Positions 17,260 to 27,619 of a stretch of DNA of 63,467 nt are shown one piece after another. The stretch lies in assembly GCA_903900845.1 (NCBI GenBank), contig CAIUOU010000011.1:1-63467 (forward strand), given 5' to 3'. Numbering within the stretch: position 1 is the first letter of the stretch; each line of letters opens with the position of its first letter. This stretch comes from an uncultured Opitutia bacterium (lineage in GTDB: Bacteria > Verrucomicrobiota > Verrucomicrobiia > Opitutales > Opitutaceae). A program made the position numbers and the translations under genes. Below the pieces are notes generated by a model. That model made no database searches, was not told the DNA's origin, and was given only the letters and a program-made list of their open reading frames with translations.

Positions 17260-17433
17260 ATCAGCTGGACTGAGAGCTTCCGCGTCCCGGCGCCAGCGCG
17301 GAGGTTGAGGCACCGGAAATCAACGGCCGTCCGGCGCCTCCGCCCGGTCGGTTGGCCGAAGAATCACGCTCATCCAGAATCTTGGCGGCGGTCCGGTTGG
17401 CGTCCAAATCCCGGGTTCGGACGTTTAATCGGG

Positions 17434-18723
17434 ATGTCTCTGTCGAACTCCCGCCCAGCCTGGCTGTTCCTGTTCTCGGTGTCCTTCGCCCCGACATTGG
17501 TGGCAGTCGAGGCGCCGAGCTGGCCCCAGTGGCGCGGCCCCTCCCGGGATGGTCAGATCGCCGGTCCCGCCTGGCCCCGCCGGTTGGGCGAGGGGGAGAT
17601 CAAATCCCTGTGGCGAACGCCGCTCGCTCCCGGTTATTCCGGGCCCATTGTTTCAGACCAGGCGGTTTTTGTGACCGAGACCGCCGACAAGAAGACCGAG
17701 GTCGTCCGCGCGCTGGATCGCCGCACCGGTGCTGAATTGTGGCGGCATTCCTGGGCGGGCGCCATCACGGTGCCGTTCTACGCCAAGTCCCGCGGCGATT
17801 GGATCCGCGCCACGCCGGCTTTCGACGGTGAGACGCTGTTCGTGGCTGGAATGCGCGATGTGCTGGTGGCGCTTGATGGTGCGACGGGCCGCGAGCGTTG
17901 GCGGATCGATTTCGTGAAAACCTACGGCACCAATGCCCCCGACTTCGGCCTGGTGTGCTCGCCGCTGCCCGACGGCGACTCCGTCTATCTGCAGGCCGCC
18001 AATTCCGTGGTGCGCGTCCGCAAGACCGACGGTCAAGTGCTGTGGCGCTCCTTCGAGGGGAAAGCCGGCGTGATGAGCGAAGGGTGTTTTTCTTCGCCGG
18101 TCATCGCCACGATCCGCGGGGAGCGCCAGTTGGTCGTGCAATCCCGCGAGAAGCTCGCCGGGCTAGCCCTCGACGACGGTCGTGTGTTGTGGAGTCATTC
18201 GGTTCCTTCCTTCCGCGGGATGAATATTCTCACGCCCACCGTCGTGGGAGACGCGGTGTTCACGAGCAGCTACCAAAACAAGAGCTGGCTCTACTCCATC
18301 GCGCGCGAGGGCGACGCTTGGCGCGTCTCCGAGACTTGGACCGGCACCGCGCAGGGTTACATGTCCTCCCCGGTGGTGATGGACGGTCATGCCTACCTCC
18401 ATCTCGCGAACGGCCGTTTCACCTGCGTCAACCTCGCCAACGGCGAGCGCACCTGGACCTCCGACGCCTTCGGGAAATACGTGAGCCTAGTCGCGCAGGG
18501 CAATCGCATCCTCGGTCTGGATGAGCGGGGCATTCTCCTCCTGATCGAGGCCGATCCGAAGGAATTCCGGCTCGTGGGTCAGCACAAGGTTTCCGAGGTC
18601 GAGACCTGGGCGCATATCGCGATCTCCGGGGACGAGATCTTTGTCCGCGAGTTGAAGGCGATGGCGGTCTTCCGCTGGACGGATCGGCCGGTCGAGCGGG
18701 TTTCTTCAGCCGGTTCGCCCTGA
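17434..18723 (+). CDS. Exported PQQ-like beta-propeller protein
   Basis: 429 residues. A signal peptide (AWLFLFSVSFAPTLVAVE) is followed by 'WPQWRGPSRDG', the start typical of planctomycete/verrucomicrobial PQQ-like proteins. Repeated blades contain motifs such as 'VVRALDRRTGAELWRHSW', 'VLVALDGATGRERWRIDF' and 'VVRVRKTDGQVLWRSF'. These repeats form an eight-bladed quinoprotein-like propeller. Whether it binds PQQ is not evident, because the catalytic residues of real dehydrogenases are not recognisable. The last 18 bases overlap the convergent xylonate dehydratase gene. Confidence 0.85.
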   Translation: MSLSNSRPAWLFLFSVSFAPTLVAVEAPSWPQWRGPSRDGQIAGPAWPRRLGEGEIKSLWRTPLAPGYSGPIVSDQAVFVTETADKKTEVVRALDRRTGAELWRHSWAGAITVPFYAKSRGDWIRATPAFDGETLFVAGMRDVLVALDGATGRERWRIDFVKTYGTNAPDFGLVCSPLPDGDSVYLQAANSVVRVRKTDGQVLWRSFEGKAGVMSEGCFSSPVIATIRGERQLVVQSREKLAGLALDDGRVLWSHSVPSFRGMNILTPTVVGDAVFTSSYQNKSWLYSIAREGDAWRVSETWTGTAQGYMSSPVVMDGHAYLHLANGRFTCVNLANGERTWTSDAFGKYVSLVAQGNRILGLDERGILLLIEADPKEFRLVGQHKVSEVETWAHIAISGDEIFVRELKAMAVFRWTDRPVERVSSAGSP

Positions 18724-20655
18724 GCGGGAACGTTCGGCCTCCAAGCCGAGTTCCAGCAGCCGCGCGATGCGGTCCGCGTCGTGCACGCAGCCGCCCCATG
18801 CCCCGCCGCAGGCGGCCTGCAGGGTCGCCCACAGGCGGGTGTCGGCGGGGACGCGCGGATCCGGTTTCAAGTCGGGGTGGAGCCCGCGCGCGTTGAACGC
18901 CATCGGATCCACCCCCGTGACGTTGACCTGCCCCTCGAGGCCGCGGGTGTCGATGCGCAGTTCGATGAGATCGCCGTCGCGGACGCGCGCGAGCGGGCCT
19001 CCCGCCCACGCGTCCGGGCTGACGTGTCCCACGCATGCTCCCGTGGAGACGCCCGAGAAGCGGCCGTCCGTCACGAGCGCGATGCGCTGCCCGTCGCGCA
19101 GGTGCTTCAACGCCGAGGTGATCTGGTAGGTCTCGGGCATGCCCGAACCGGGGCCGATGCCCATCAAGACAAGCACGTCGCCGGGTTTTAGCCGGCCCGC
19201 CTTGAGCGCCGCGATGGCCGAGGCCTCCGAAGTGAAGACGCGTGCCGGGCCGTGATGGCGGTAGAGACCGTCGGCTCCGATCAATTCCGGGGCGATGGCG
19301 GTGCTCTTCACGACCGCGCCTTCCGGCGCGAGGTTGCCGCCAAGGAACGTGATCGTGCTGGTGAGACCGCGGGCGCGGGCGGCCGTGGGGGAGAGGATGA
19401 CGTCGTCGGCGTCGATGCCGTCCAAGGCCCGGAGCTTCGCGCGCAAGCGGGTGCGGCGCTCCGACTTTTCCCACCAATCCAGGTTTTCCCCGAGGGTGCG
19501 GCCGCTGACCGTGCGCACGTTCTCGCGGAGCAGGCCGGCCGCGCGAAGGTGCCGCATCACCTCGGGCACGCCGCCGGCGAGAAACACCTGCACGGTGGCG
19601 AAGTTCCGCGGGCCATTGGGCAAGACGTCCACGAGCCGGGGCACCTTGCGGTTGATCTCCGCCCAGTCGGCGGCCGTCGGGCGCGGTAGCCCGGCCGCGT
19701 GCGCGATCGCTGGGACATGAAGAAGAAGATTGGTTGATCCGCCGAACGCCGCGTGCGCGACCATCGCGTTGTGCAACGCGTCGGGGCAGAGGATGTTCTT
19801 CGTCGCCGTGCCGGCCGCCTCCAGGGAAATCAGCGCGCGCGCGGAGCGCCGCGCGAGGTCGCGCCAGATTTCCGCGCCGGAGGGGCTGAGGGCGGAGTGG
19901 GGCAGGGCGAGACCGAGGGCCTCGGCCACGACCTGGCTGCTGGCCGCGGTGCCCATGAATTGGCAGCCGCCGCCCGGTGAGCCGCAGGCGCGGCAGCCCA
20001 TCGCGGCGGCGTGATCCAGCGAAACTTCCCCGCGGGCGAAGCGCGCCGCGAGCGTCTGCACCTTGGCGGTGTCCTCGGCGTCCTCGGCGAGCAGCGTGAC
20101 TCCGCCCGGCACGAGCACCGTCGGGAGATCGGGTGATCCGGCGAGTGCCATGAGCATGGCAGGCAACCCTTTGTCGCAGGTCGCGATCCCGAGCACGCCG
20201 CGCCGCGTGGGCAGCGAGCGGATCAGGCGCCGCAGTACGACCGCGGCGTCGTTGCGGTACGGCAGGCTGTCGAGCATCCCCGCGGTGCCGTTCGTTCGCC
20301 CGTCGCAGGGGTCACTGACGTATCCGGCGAAGGGCGTCGCCCCCGCGGCGGCGATCGTACGCGCCGCCTCCTCCATCAGCAGGCCTACCTCCCAGTGCCC
20401 GGTGTGGTACCCGAGGGCCACAGGCGTTCCGTCCGGGGCGCGAATCCCACCCTGCGTGCTGAGGATCAGAAACTCCTTTCCGCGCAGGCGCGATGGATCC
20501 CAACCCATCCCGGCGTTTTGCGTCAGCCCGAAGAGGTCGCCGCTGCTCAAGCGCGCGAGTTGCCCGGCCTCAAGGGGAAGCCGGCCCGCCGGTCCCGGCG
20601 CGGTCGTGCGCAGCTGAAAAATGGCATCGCCGGGCGTGTCGAGGATCGGGTCCAT
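18706..20655 (-). CDS. YjhG/YagF-type D-xylonate dehydratase (IlvD/Edd family)
   Basis: 649 residues, the length of YjhG-type enzymes. They dehydrate D-xylonate to 2-keto-3-deoxy-xylonate with an iron-sulfur cluster. Cluster and substrate motifs are visible: 'SDPCDGRTNGTAGM', 'GIATCDKGLPAMLM' and 'MGCRACGSPGGGCQFMGTA'. The C-terminal half has 'VLVLMGIGPGSGMPETYQ' and 'VTDGRFSGVSTGACVGHVSPDAWAGGP', typical of IlvD/Edd. The start at 20655 (MDPILDTPGDAIFQL) is the family start; an upstream ATG at 20736 would add noise. It points to aldonate catabolism (Weimberg or Dahms type). Confidence 0.9.
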   Translation of the reverse strand: MDPILDTPGDAIFQLRTTAPGPAGRLPLEAGQLARLSSGDLFGLTQNAGMGWDPSRLRGKEFLILSTQGGIRAPDGTPVALGYHTGHWEVGLLMEEAARTIAAAGATPFAGYVSDPCDGRTNGTAGMLDSLPYRNDAAVVLRRLIRSLPTRRGVLGIATCDKGLPAMLMALAGSPDLPTVLVPGGVTLLAEDAEDTAKVQTLAARFARGEVSLDHAAAMGCRACGSPGGGCQFMGTAASSQVVAEALGLALPHSALSPSGAEIWRDLARRSARALISLEAAGTATKNILCPDALHNAMVAHAAFGGSTNLLLHVPAIAHAAGLPRPTAADWAEINRKVPRLVDVLPNGPRNFATVQVFLAGGVPEVMRHLRAAGLLRENVRTVSGRTLGENLDWWEKSERRTRLRAKLRALDGIDADDVILSPTAARARGLTSTITFLGGNLAPEGAVVKSTAIAPELIGADGLYRHHGPARVFTSEASAIAALKAGRLKPGDVLVLMGIGPGSGMPETYQITSALKHLRDGQRIALVTDGRFSGVSTGACVGHVSPDAWAGGPLARVRDGDLIELRIDTRGLEGQVNVTGVDPMAFNARGLHPDLKPDPRVPADTRLWATLQAACGGAWGGCVHDADRIARLLELGLEAERSRSGRTG

Positions 20656-20838
20656 GTCGGAAATGCGGGGTGCCCGCACGTTGTCGCCCCGCCCGCGCTG
20701 CTGGCAACCTGCAAGCGCCCGCCGCGCGCGCCTCACGTGAGGTGTCGCCTGATCGCGGAGGCCGGTTTGCGTTTGATTTCAGGGGGGCGCGATGGGAACT
20801 TGCCCGCTTCGCCGCGGCGACGGGCCGCGGTCCGCGCC

Positions 20839-21795
20839 ATGACCGAGATCCTCATCATCAAGCCTTCGTCCCTGGGCGACATCGTCCATGGGTTGCAGGT
20901 CGCCGCGTCCCTCAAGGCGCAGGTGCGGCACCTGCGCATCTCGTGGGTGGTGCGGGAGATCTTCGCGCCGATCGTGCGCGCGTGCACGGCGGTCGACGAG
21001 GTGTTCATCTTCGAGCGGGGCGGCGGCGCGAAGGGCTTCCTGCGCCTCACCCGGGAGCTGCGGCGGCGGCGGTACGACTGGGTTTTCGATTTCCAAGGGC
21101 TCCTGCGCACCGGCCTGCTCACGTCGCGCGTCCACGCCGACCGCAAGGTGGGACGCAGCGACGCCCGCGAATTTTCGGGCGTTTTTTACACCGAACGGGT
21201 GCCGCTGCCCGAACAGGGCAGGCGCAGCCACGCCTTGGAGATCCTGCTGCAGTTCTGCCCGGTCCTCGGAGCCAAGCCTGAGCTCGCCGGCGAACTGGAG
21301 TTCCGCGAGGTCGAGAGCCTCCGCCTCAGTTTCGCCGACGCTCGCGGGGGCGGCCGCCCCATCGTGATGTTCGTCGACAGCCGCCGCGCCGAGAAGTGCT
21401 GGGGAGGCTTCAAACAGCTCACCGAGCTCGTGCTCCGCGAGGACCGCAATCGCAAGGTCGTCTGGGCCGGAAGCAGCTACGTCCACGATCGCAACGCCTT
21501 CCCGCCGGCGCAGTTCGCCAACGTCACCGGCAACACCAGCCTCGTCTCCCTGCCGGCGCTCATCCGCCGCGCCGATTGGGTGATCGCCAACGACAGCGGC
21601 CCCATGCACCTCGCGGCCGCGATGGGCGTGCGCGTGATGGGGGTTTTCGGGCCCACCGATCCGCGGTTGTTCGGTCCCTATCCGTCCAACCGCCCCGGCA
21701 ACGTCGTCGTGCAGGCCCCGCTCGGGGACCTGAAGTTGCTTTCGGCCAAGGACGTCTACACCCGTTTCCAGCGCGCCCGCGCGCGATTCGCCTGA
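20839..21795 (+). CDS. Glycosyltransferase family 9 (LPS heptosyltransferase-like)
   Basis: 318 residues. 'MTEILIIKPSSLGDIVHGL' and the late 'WVIANDSGPMHLAAAMGVRVMGVFGPTDPRLFGPY' are diagnostic of the GT9/heptosyltransferase family, which adds heptoses to the LPS inner core from ADP-heptose on the cytoplasmic side of the membrane. Acceptor specificity (I, II or III) cannot be told by eye. It is the first gene of a same-strand run with serS, tilS and ftsH, with a 16-base gap to serS. Confidence 0.88.
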   Translation: MTEILIIKPSSLGDIVHGLQVAASLKAQVRHLRISWVVREIFAPIVRACTAVDEVFIFERGGGAKGFLRLTRELRRRRYDWVFDFQGLLRTGLLTSRVHADRKVGRSDAREFSGVFYTERVPLPEQGRRSHALEILLQFCPVLGAKPELAGELEFREVESLRLSFADARGGGRPIVMFVDSRRAEKCWGGFKQLTELVLREDRNRKVVWAGSSYVHDRNAFPPAQFANVTGNTSLVSLPALIRRADWVIANDSGPMHLAAAMGVRVMGVFGPTDPRLFGPYPSNRPGNVVVQAPLGDLKLLSAKDVYTRFQRARARFA

Positions 21796-21811
21796 GGCCC
21801 ACTCGTTTCCC

Positions 21812-23083
21812 ATGCTCGATCCCAAGCTGCTTCGTGAATCGCCCGACGTTGTCCGGGCCGCCATCGCCAAGAAACACCTCCAGGTCGACGTCGACGCGGT
21901 CCTCGCGATCGACGCCTCGTGGCGCTCGCTGCTCCAGGAGACGGAGGCGCTGCGCGCGTCACAAAAGACCGCGAACACCGCGATGGCCGCGCTGCCCAAG
22001 GGCTCGCCGGAATTCATCGCGAAGGTCGGCGAGATGAAGGCCGTCTCCGCGAAGGTTAAGGAGCACGAGGTGCGGTTGAAGGAGATCGAGGACCGCTTCC
22101 GCCAGGCGATGCTTTCGGTGCCCAACCTGCCGCACGCCAGCGTGCCGGAGGGCCGCACCCCGGAGGAGAATGTCGTCTTTTCGACGCACGGCGATCCCGC
22201 GTCGGTCTCGGGCCACGCGGTGGCCCATTGGGAGATCCCCGGTTTCGACCGGCTGTTCGATTTCGCGCGCGGCGCCAAGGTGACGGGCGCCGGGTTCCCG
22301 TTCTACGTCGGCGACGGCGCCCGGCTCGTGCGGGCCCTGCTGCAGTTCTTCCTCGATGAGGACACCCGCGCGGGGTACGTCGAGGTCTCGCCGCCGATCT
22401 TCGTCAACGCCGCGAGCGCGACCGCCACCGGGCAGCTGCCCGACAAGGAAGGCCAGATGTACGAGACGACCCCCGACCACCTTTACGCGGTCCCCACGGC
22501 GGAGGTGCCGCTCACCAATTTCTTCCGCGACGAGATCCTCGAGGAATCGGTATTGCCGGTCTGCCGCTGCGCCTACACGCCGTGCTTCCGCCGCGAGGCC
22601 GGCAGCTACGGCAAGGACGTGCGCGGCCTCAATCGCCTGCATCAGTTCGACAAGGTAGAGCTGCTGAAATGGGTGCATCCCTCGACGAGCTACGTGGAGC
22701 TCGACAAACTGCGTGACGACGCCGAGCGGATGCTGCGCAAACTCGGCCTGCCTTACCGCGTGCTGCTCATGTGCGGCGGCGACCTCGGCTTTGCCCAGTC
22801 GAAGAAATACGACCTCGAGGTCTGGTCCGGCGGCCAGAAGCGCTGGCTGGAGGTCTCGAGCTGCTCGAACTTCGAGGCTTTCCAGGCCCGGCGCGCCCAG
22901 ATCCGTTTCCGTTCGAAGGAGACCGGCAAACCCGAGTTGGTGCATACGCTCAACGGTTCCGGCCTCGCCGTGCCGCGGGTGCTCGCCGCGCTGCTCGAGA
23001 ACAACCTCCAGCCCGACGGACGCGTGAGGATCCCGGACGCGCTGGTCCCGCACTTTGGCAAGGATCACCTCTCGTTTGCGTGA
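21812..23083 (+). CDS. serS: Seryl-tRNA synthetase
   Basis: 423 residues, normal length. It charges tRNA-Ser in the cytoplasm. The N-terminal long coiled-coil arm (about 30-100) precedes the class II core. Motif 2 is seen in 'CFRREAGSYGKDVRGLNRLHQFDKVE', and motif 3 in 'LNGSGLAVPRVLAALLEN'. 'GQLPDKEGQMYETTPDHLYAVPTAEVPLTN' is the conserved serine-binding region. It starts 16 bases after the GT9 gene, and the following tilS start overlaps its end. Confidence 0.97.
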   Translation: MLDPKLLRESPDVVRAAIAKKHLQVDVDAVLAIDASWRSLLQETEALRASQKTANTAMAALPKGSPEFIAKVGEMKAVSAKVKEHEVRLKEIEDRFRQAMLSVPNLPHASVPEGRTPEENVVFSTHGDPASVSGHAVAHWEIPGFDRLFDFARGAKVTGAGFPFYVGDGARLVRALLQFFLDEDTRAGYVEVSPPIFVNAASATATGQLPDKEGQMYETTPDHLYAVPTAEVPLTNFFRDEILEESVLPVCRCAYTPCFRREAGSYGKDVRGLNRLHQFDKVELLKWVHPSTSYVELDKLRDDAERMLRKLGLPYRVLLMCGGDLGFAQSKKYDLEVWSGGQKRWLEVSSCSNFEAFQARRAQIRFRSKETGKPELVHTLNGSGLAVPRVLAALLENNLQPDGRVRIPDALVPHFGKDHLSFA

Positions 23084-24095
23084 GCGGGCGGAGGCGCTGG
23101 CCGCGGTTATCCCGCGGGAGCGCCTCGATCCCGCGGTGCTGGCCTGGGCGGCGCGTTCAAGTCGCGCCCGCTGGGGCTTGGCGTTTTCCGGCGGAGCGGA
23201 CTCGCTCGCTTTGGTTTTGCTGGTGTGGGCGCTCTGGCCCGGACGCCGGAGGCGTCTGGTCGTGCTGCACTTCAATCACCGCCTGCGCGGGCGGGCGGCG
23301 CGGGCCGACGCGACGTTCTGCCGGCAGGTTTGCGCGCGGCTGGGGTTGCAATGCGTGACCGGCGCGTGGGCGGGGCACCGCCCCGGTGCCAGCGAAGCGG
23401 AGGCCCGCGAGGCGCGTCTGGGTTTCCTCCGGAAGCACGCGCGGTTCCTGTGGTTCGGCCATCAGCGGGATGACGTGGCGGAGACGATGCTCATGCGGTT
23501 GGCGCGCGGAAGCGGCGCCGGGGGCCTCGCCGCGCCGCGGCCGGTGCAGAGCGCGGGTGGCGGCCGCGTGCACCTTCGGCCGTTGCTCCGGCTGCGTCAC
23601 GCGGAGTTGACCACCGCGTTGCGTGCGGCGGGAATTGCCTGGCGGGAGGATGCCAGCAACGCGACCGGCCTCTACCTGCGCAACCGGGTGCGGCGCGACA
23701 TCCTGCCTCGCTGGGAACGGGTGGCCGGACGCGACGCCGTCGCCGGCGCAGCCCGTTCCCGGGAACTGCTGGAGGAGGACGACACGGCGCTCGAGGGCTG
23801 GCTCGATCGTGTGCGTCCGCTCGATGCGCGCGGACGGCTTGACCTCGCCCGTCTGCATGGCGCCCCGCGGGCCCTATGGCGCCGGGCGCTGCATCGGTGG
23901 GTCCTGGTCAATCCGCCGGCCGCGGTGCTTTCGCGGGCCGCCTTCGACACGCTGCTGCAGCAGGTCGAATCGGGGACGCGGATGCGCCAGAGCGCGGGAC
24001 GCGCCTGGTTCGCGGTGAGTGACGGCCGCCGGCTATCCCTCGAGGCCGCGCCGCGGGCGCGCGGGGACCGGCCGAGGCGGGGGCGGGCCAATTGA
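23055..24095 (+). CDS. tilS: tRNA(Ile)-lysidine synthase TilS
   Basis: About 346 residues. TilS converts C34 of the tRNA-Ile2 anticodon to lysidine. The ATP-binding PP-loop '[12 protein letters not shown]' is present, followed by '[17 protein letters not shown]', '[26 protein letters not shown]' and '[23 protein letters not shown]', all TilS landmarks. The C-terminal region is Arg-rich and only loosely family-like. No ATG gives the full N-terminus. TTG at 23055 or TTG at 23076 is likely, so the start lies inside the last 10 codons of serS and is uncertain. Confidence 0.88.
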   Translation: MARITSRLRERAEALAAVIPRERLDPAVLAWAARSSRARWGLAFSGGADSLALVLLVWALWPGRRRRLVVLHFNHRLRGRAARADATFCRQVCARLGLQCVTGAWAGHRPGASEAEAREARLGFLRKHARFLWFGHQRDDVAETMLMRLARGSGAGGLAAPRPVQSAGGGRVHLRPLLRLRHAELTTALRAAGIAWREDASNATGLYLRNRVRRDILPRWERVAGRDAVAGAARSRELLEEDDTALEGWLDRVRPLDARGRLDLARLHGAPRALWRRALHRWVLVNPPAAVLSRAAFDTLLQQVESGTRMRQSAGRAWFAVSDGRRLSLEAAPRARGDRPRRGRAN

Positions 24096-24141
24096 CTTAT
24101 CCTGGTGGAACATCCACGGTGGTTTTAAAGTCTTTCCCGCA

Positions 24142-26157
24142 ATGCCCGAATCCGAAAACAAGAAGCCGCGTCGCCAGCTGAAGAGTCTCCCGCCGGACCG
24201 CTTCCAGCCGAAGATGCTCTTTTTCTGGCTGGCGCTCGTCGCGGCGGTGATGGCGCTGATTTTCCTCCCCAATCAGACGGTCTCCAATCCGGAGACATTG
24301 ACGATTCAAGAGGTCGTGGAGCGCGCGGAGGCCGGTAATATCAACCGGGAGCCGGGCAAGGCGGCCGTGATGCGTGCCGATCCGAGTGGCGGGCGTTCCG
24401 ACTGGATGGTGGTCGTCGGCCAGAGCCGGCGTGAAACCTCGGCGCCGTTCCGCGATTTCCGCGCTTCCGGGCGCGTGACCGAGGCCACCCACGAGCGCCT
24501 CGCGCGCACCAAGGTTTTCTCGGAGCAACCCTCGCAGACGCTGCTCACCTCGATCGCGGCGCAGGTGGTCCCTTTCCTGATCATCATCGGTCTGCTGTAC
24601 TTCCTTTTTGTGCGGCAGTTGCGGCAGGCGGGGCGCGGCGCGCTGAGCTTCGGCAAGAGCCGCGCCAAGCTGCTTACCCGGGACCGGGACAAGATCACGT
24701 TCGCCGACGTCGCGGGCTGCGACGAGGCCAAGGAGGAGGTGTCCGAGGTCGTGGAGTTCCTCAAGGATCCCAAGAAGTTCACGCGCATGGGCGGCCGGAT
24801 CCCGAAGGGCATTCTGATGGTTGGGCCGCCTGGCACGGGCAAGACGCTGCTCGCCAAGGCCGTCGCCGGCGAGGCGGAGGTTCCTTTCTTCAGCATCTCC
24901 GGTTCCGATTTCGTGGAGATGTTTGTGGGCGTGGGTGCGAGCCGTGTGCGCGACATGTTCGAGCAGGGGCGCAAGCAGGCGCCCTGCCTCATCTTCATCG
25001 ACGAGATTGACGCCGTGGGCCGCCAGCGTGGCGCCGGGCTGGGGGGCGGCAACGACGAGCGTGAGCAGACCCTGAATTCACTGCTGGTGGAGATGGACGG
25101 CTTCGACACCACCGAGGGTGTCATCATCATCGCCGCCACGAACCGGCCCGACGTGCTCGACAGCGCGCTGCTGCGGCCGGGCCGTTTTGATCGCCAGATC
25201 TATGTCGACCTGCCGGACCTGGTGGGTCGGGAACAGATTCTGCGGGTGCATGCGAAGAAGGTGAGCCTGGCGGAGAACGTCGACCTCCAGGTTATCGCGC
25301 GCGGCACGCCCGGTCTCTCCGGCGCGGAACTGGCGAACCTGCTCAACGAGGCCGCCCTGCTGGCCGCCCGTCGCGGCAAGAAGAAGGTCGAGATGATCGA
25401 CGTCGACGACGCCCGGGAGAAGGTGCAATTCGGGCGCGAGCGGCGTCGCCTGATGGACGACGAGGAGAAGAAGCTCACCGCTTACCACGAGGCGGGCCAC
25501 GCTCTGGTGCAGGCGGTGCTCGATGACGGTCACATGCCGGTGCACAAGGTGACGATCATTCCGCGCGGCCGCAGCCTCGGCAGCACGATGTTCATCCCCA
25601 AGAAGGATATTCTGACTCACGCCAAGAAGCGGATGCTCAGCCAGATCGCGATGGGGCTGGGTGGCCGCATCGCCGAGGAACTCGTGATGGGTGACGTATC
25701 CAGCGGCGCTGCCGGCGATATCAAGCAGATCACCAAGATCGCCCGCCACATGGTGTGCGACTGGGGCATGAGCCCGCTGGGGCCGGTCGCCTACGGCGAT
25801 CCGCACGACACGGTTTTCCTTGGCCGCGAGATCACCCGCAACGAGAGCCTTTCCGAGGAGACCGCCCGCCGGATCGACGAGGAGATCCACCGGATCATCG
25901 ACACCGAGTACAACCGCGCGCGGCAGATCCTCACCGAGCACCGCACGTCGCTCGACAAGATCGCCGCCGCGCTGCTCGAGCACGAAACAATCGACGGCAA
26001 GCACGTCTCGGAGATCCTGCAGTTCGGTGAGATTCGTACGCCGGTCGTGACCGCCGCCCCGCCGAAGCTCGAGGCGGCGGCGCCGAAGAAACCGGTGGAA
26101 AAGCCGCCCGTCGAACCGGAGGCCATGAGCCCCGCGGCCGCTCCGAATCCGGCTTGA
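24142..26157 (+). CDS. ftsH: ATP-dependent zinc metalloprotease FtsH
   Basis: 671 residues. FtsH degrades membrane and regulatory proteins at the inner membrane. Two membrane helices (about 25-45 and 135-155) flank a periplasmic domain. The AAA module has Walker A GPPGTGKT (Lys234), Walker B '[10 protein letters not shown]' and the second region of homology '[19 protein letters not shown]'. The protease zinc motif HEAGH is at 449-453, with the third ligand region '[14 protein letters not shown]'. The tail is Pro/Ala/Lys-rich and variable. The start at 24142 follows an AT-rich gap of 46 bases. A strong terminator follows the stop. Confidence 0.97.
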   Translation: MPESENKKPRRQLKSLPPDRFQPKMLFFWLALVAAVMALIFLPNQTVSNPETLTIQEVVERAEAGNINREPGKAAVMRADPSGGRSDWMVVVGQSRRETSAPFRDFRASGRVTEATHERLARTKVFSEQPSQTLLTSIAAQVVPFLIIIGLLYFLFVRQLRQAGRGALSFGKSRAKLLTRDRDKITFADVAGCDEAKEEVSEVVEFLKDPKKFTRMGGRIPKGILMVGPPGTGKTLLAKAVAGEAEVPFFSISGSDFVEMFVGVGASRVRDMFEQGRKQAPCLIFIDEIDAVGRQRGAGLGGGNDEREQTLNSLLVEMDGFDTTEGVIIIAATNRPDVLDSALLRPGRFDRQIYVDLPDLVGREQILRVHAKKVSLAENVDLQVIARGTPGLSGAELANLLNEAALLAARRGKKKVEMIDVDDAREKVQFGRERRRLMDDEEKKLTAYHEAGHALVQAVLDDGHMPVHKVTIIPRGRSLGSTMFIPKKDILTHAKKRMLSQIAMGLGGRIAEELVMGDVSSGAAGDIKQITKIARHMVCDWGMSPLGPVAYGDPHDTVFLGREITRNESLSEETARRIDEEIHRIIDTEYNRARQILTEHRTSLDKIAAALLEHETIDGKHVSEILQFGEIRTPVVTAAPPKLEAAAPKKPVEKPPVEPEAMSPAAAPNPA

Positions 26158-26164
26158 ACCCTTC

Positions 26165-26195
26165 ACCTCCGGCGTATCCCCGCCGGAGGTTTTTT
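26165..26195 (+). terminator. Rho-independent terminator after ftsH
   Basis: A perfect 10-base stem, ACCTCCGGCG (26165-26174) and CGCCGGAGGT (26181-26190), has a 6-base loop and is followed by six T residues. It ends the GT9-serS-tilS-ftsH unit and separates it from the UDP-glucose dehydrogenase gene. Confidence 0.92.
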
Positions 26196-26233
26196 GTGGC
26201 CTGATCCCGGGTGCTCGCCCATCCCTTCCGGCC

Positions 26234-27592
26234 ATGAAGATCTGCTGCATCGGCGCCGGGTACGTCGGCGGGCCCACCATGGCCATGATCGCCCACCAGG
26301 CGCCCGACATAGAGGTGGAGGTGGTCGACATGAACGCCGCCCGCATCGCCGCGTGGAACGCCGGCACGCTGCCGATCTACGAGCCCGGACTCGACGAACT
26401 GGTGCGGCGCTCCCTCGGTCGGAATCTCCGCTTCTCGACCGATGTGGCGGGTGCAATCCGCTCGGCCGACATAATCTTTGTCGCGGTCAACACGCCGACG
26501 AAGACCTACGGTGTCGGCGCCGGCCGCGCGGCCGACCTGCGTTTCATCGAGTCGGTCGCGCGCACGATCGCGGAGCATGCGCAGGGCCCCAAGATCATCG
26601 TCGAGAAGTCGACCATCCCCGTGAAGACGGCGGAGACGATCAAGGACATCCTCGCCGCCAACGCGCGGGGCTTCACCTTCGAGGTGCTCTCCAACCCGGA
26701 ATTCCTCGCGGAGGGCACCGCCGTGGCCGATCTCGAGGCGCCCGACCGCGTTCTGATCGGCGGGGAGCGCACGCCGGGCGGGGAGGCGGCGATGCGTAAG
26801 CTGGTGGACGTGTATGCCCGCTGGGTGCCGCGCGACCGCATCATCACGACCAATCTGTGGTCGTCGGAGCTCTCGAAGCTCGTCGCGAACGCGTTCCTCG
26901 CGCAGCGCATTTCCTCCATCAACTCCATCTCCGCGCTGTGCGAGGCGACGGGTGCCGATGTCGACGAGGTCGCCCATGCCATCGGCCGCGATTCGCGCAT
27001 CGGGCCTAAGTTTTTGCGCGCTTCCGTCGGCTTCGGCGGCTCCTGCTTCCAGAAGGACATCCTCAATCTGGTGTACCTCTGCGAGCACTTCGGTTTGCCC
27101 GAGGTCGGCGCCTATTGGGAGTCCGTGGTGCGGATCAACGACTGGCAGAAACGGCGGTTCGCCTCGCGCATCGTCCGCTCGCTCTTCAACACCGTCGCTG
27201 AAAAGCGCATCGCGGTGCTCGGCTTCGCCTTCAAGAAGGACACCAACGACACGCGGGAGTCCGCCGCCATCGCGGTGTGCCGCGATCTGCTGGCGGAGCA
27301 GGCCCGGGTGGTGGTCTACGATCCGAAGGTGCCGGCCGGGGAAATCCTGGCGGATGTGGTCGGGAAAGGGCGCGAGGAGCCGCGGCTCACGGTGGCGAAG
27401 AGCGCCTACGAGGCCGCGGCCGGCGCGCACGCGGTGGCGATCGTCACGGAGTGGGACGAGTTCCGGACCCTCGACTACGCGCGCATTTTCGCGTCGATGC
27501 AGCAGCCGGCGTTCCTTTTCGACGGCCGGAACATCACGGATCTTCCCCGGCTGCGCGCCCTAGGGTTTCGCGCTTCGGGGATCGGGAAGTAG
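26234..27592 (+). CDS. UDP-glucose 6-dehydrogenase
   Basis: 452 residues. It oxidises UDP-glucose to UDP-glucuronate, a precursor of acidic surface polysaccharides. The NAD-binding start is [15 protein letters not shown], of the eukaryote-like long type. '[17 protein letters not shown]' and '[14 protein letters not shown]' are family landmarks. The catalytic Cys271 sits in '[14 protein letters not shown]'. '[18 protein letters not shown]' is the conserved C-terminal lobe. It has its own transcription unit, being preceded by the ftsH terminator. Confidence 0.96.
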   Translation: MKICCIGAGYVGGPTMAMIAHQAPDIEVEVVDMNAARIAAWNAGTLPIYEPGLDELVRRSLGRNLRFSTDVAGAIRSADIIFVAVNTPTKTYGVGAGRAADLRFIESVARTIAEHAQGPKIIVEKSTIPVKTAETIKDILAANARGFTFEVLSNPEFLAEGTAVADLEAPDRVLIGGERTPGGEAAMRKLVDVYARWVPRDRIITTNLWSSELSKLVANAFLAQRISSINSISALCEATGADVDEVAHAIGRDSRIGPKFLRASVGFGGSCFQKDILNLVYLCEHFGLPEVGAYWESVVRINDWQKRRFASRIVRSLFNTVAEKRIAVLGFAFKKDTNDTRESAAIAVCRDLLAEQARVVVYDPKVPAGEILADVVGKGREEPRLTVAKSAYEAAAGAHAVAIVTEWDEFRTLDYARIFASMQQPAFLFDGRNITDLPRLRALGFRASGIGK

Positions 27593-27619
27593 CCGCGGCG
27601 CGGGCGCGCGATCCGCGCT

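Noticed and set aside
24093-24141. TTGACT as a possible -35 box before ftsH
   Set aside because: No matching -10 box at 16-18 bases, so a promoter call is not supported.
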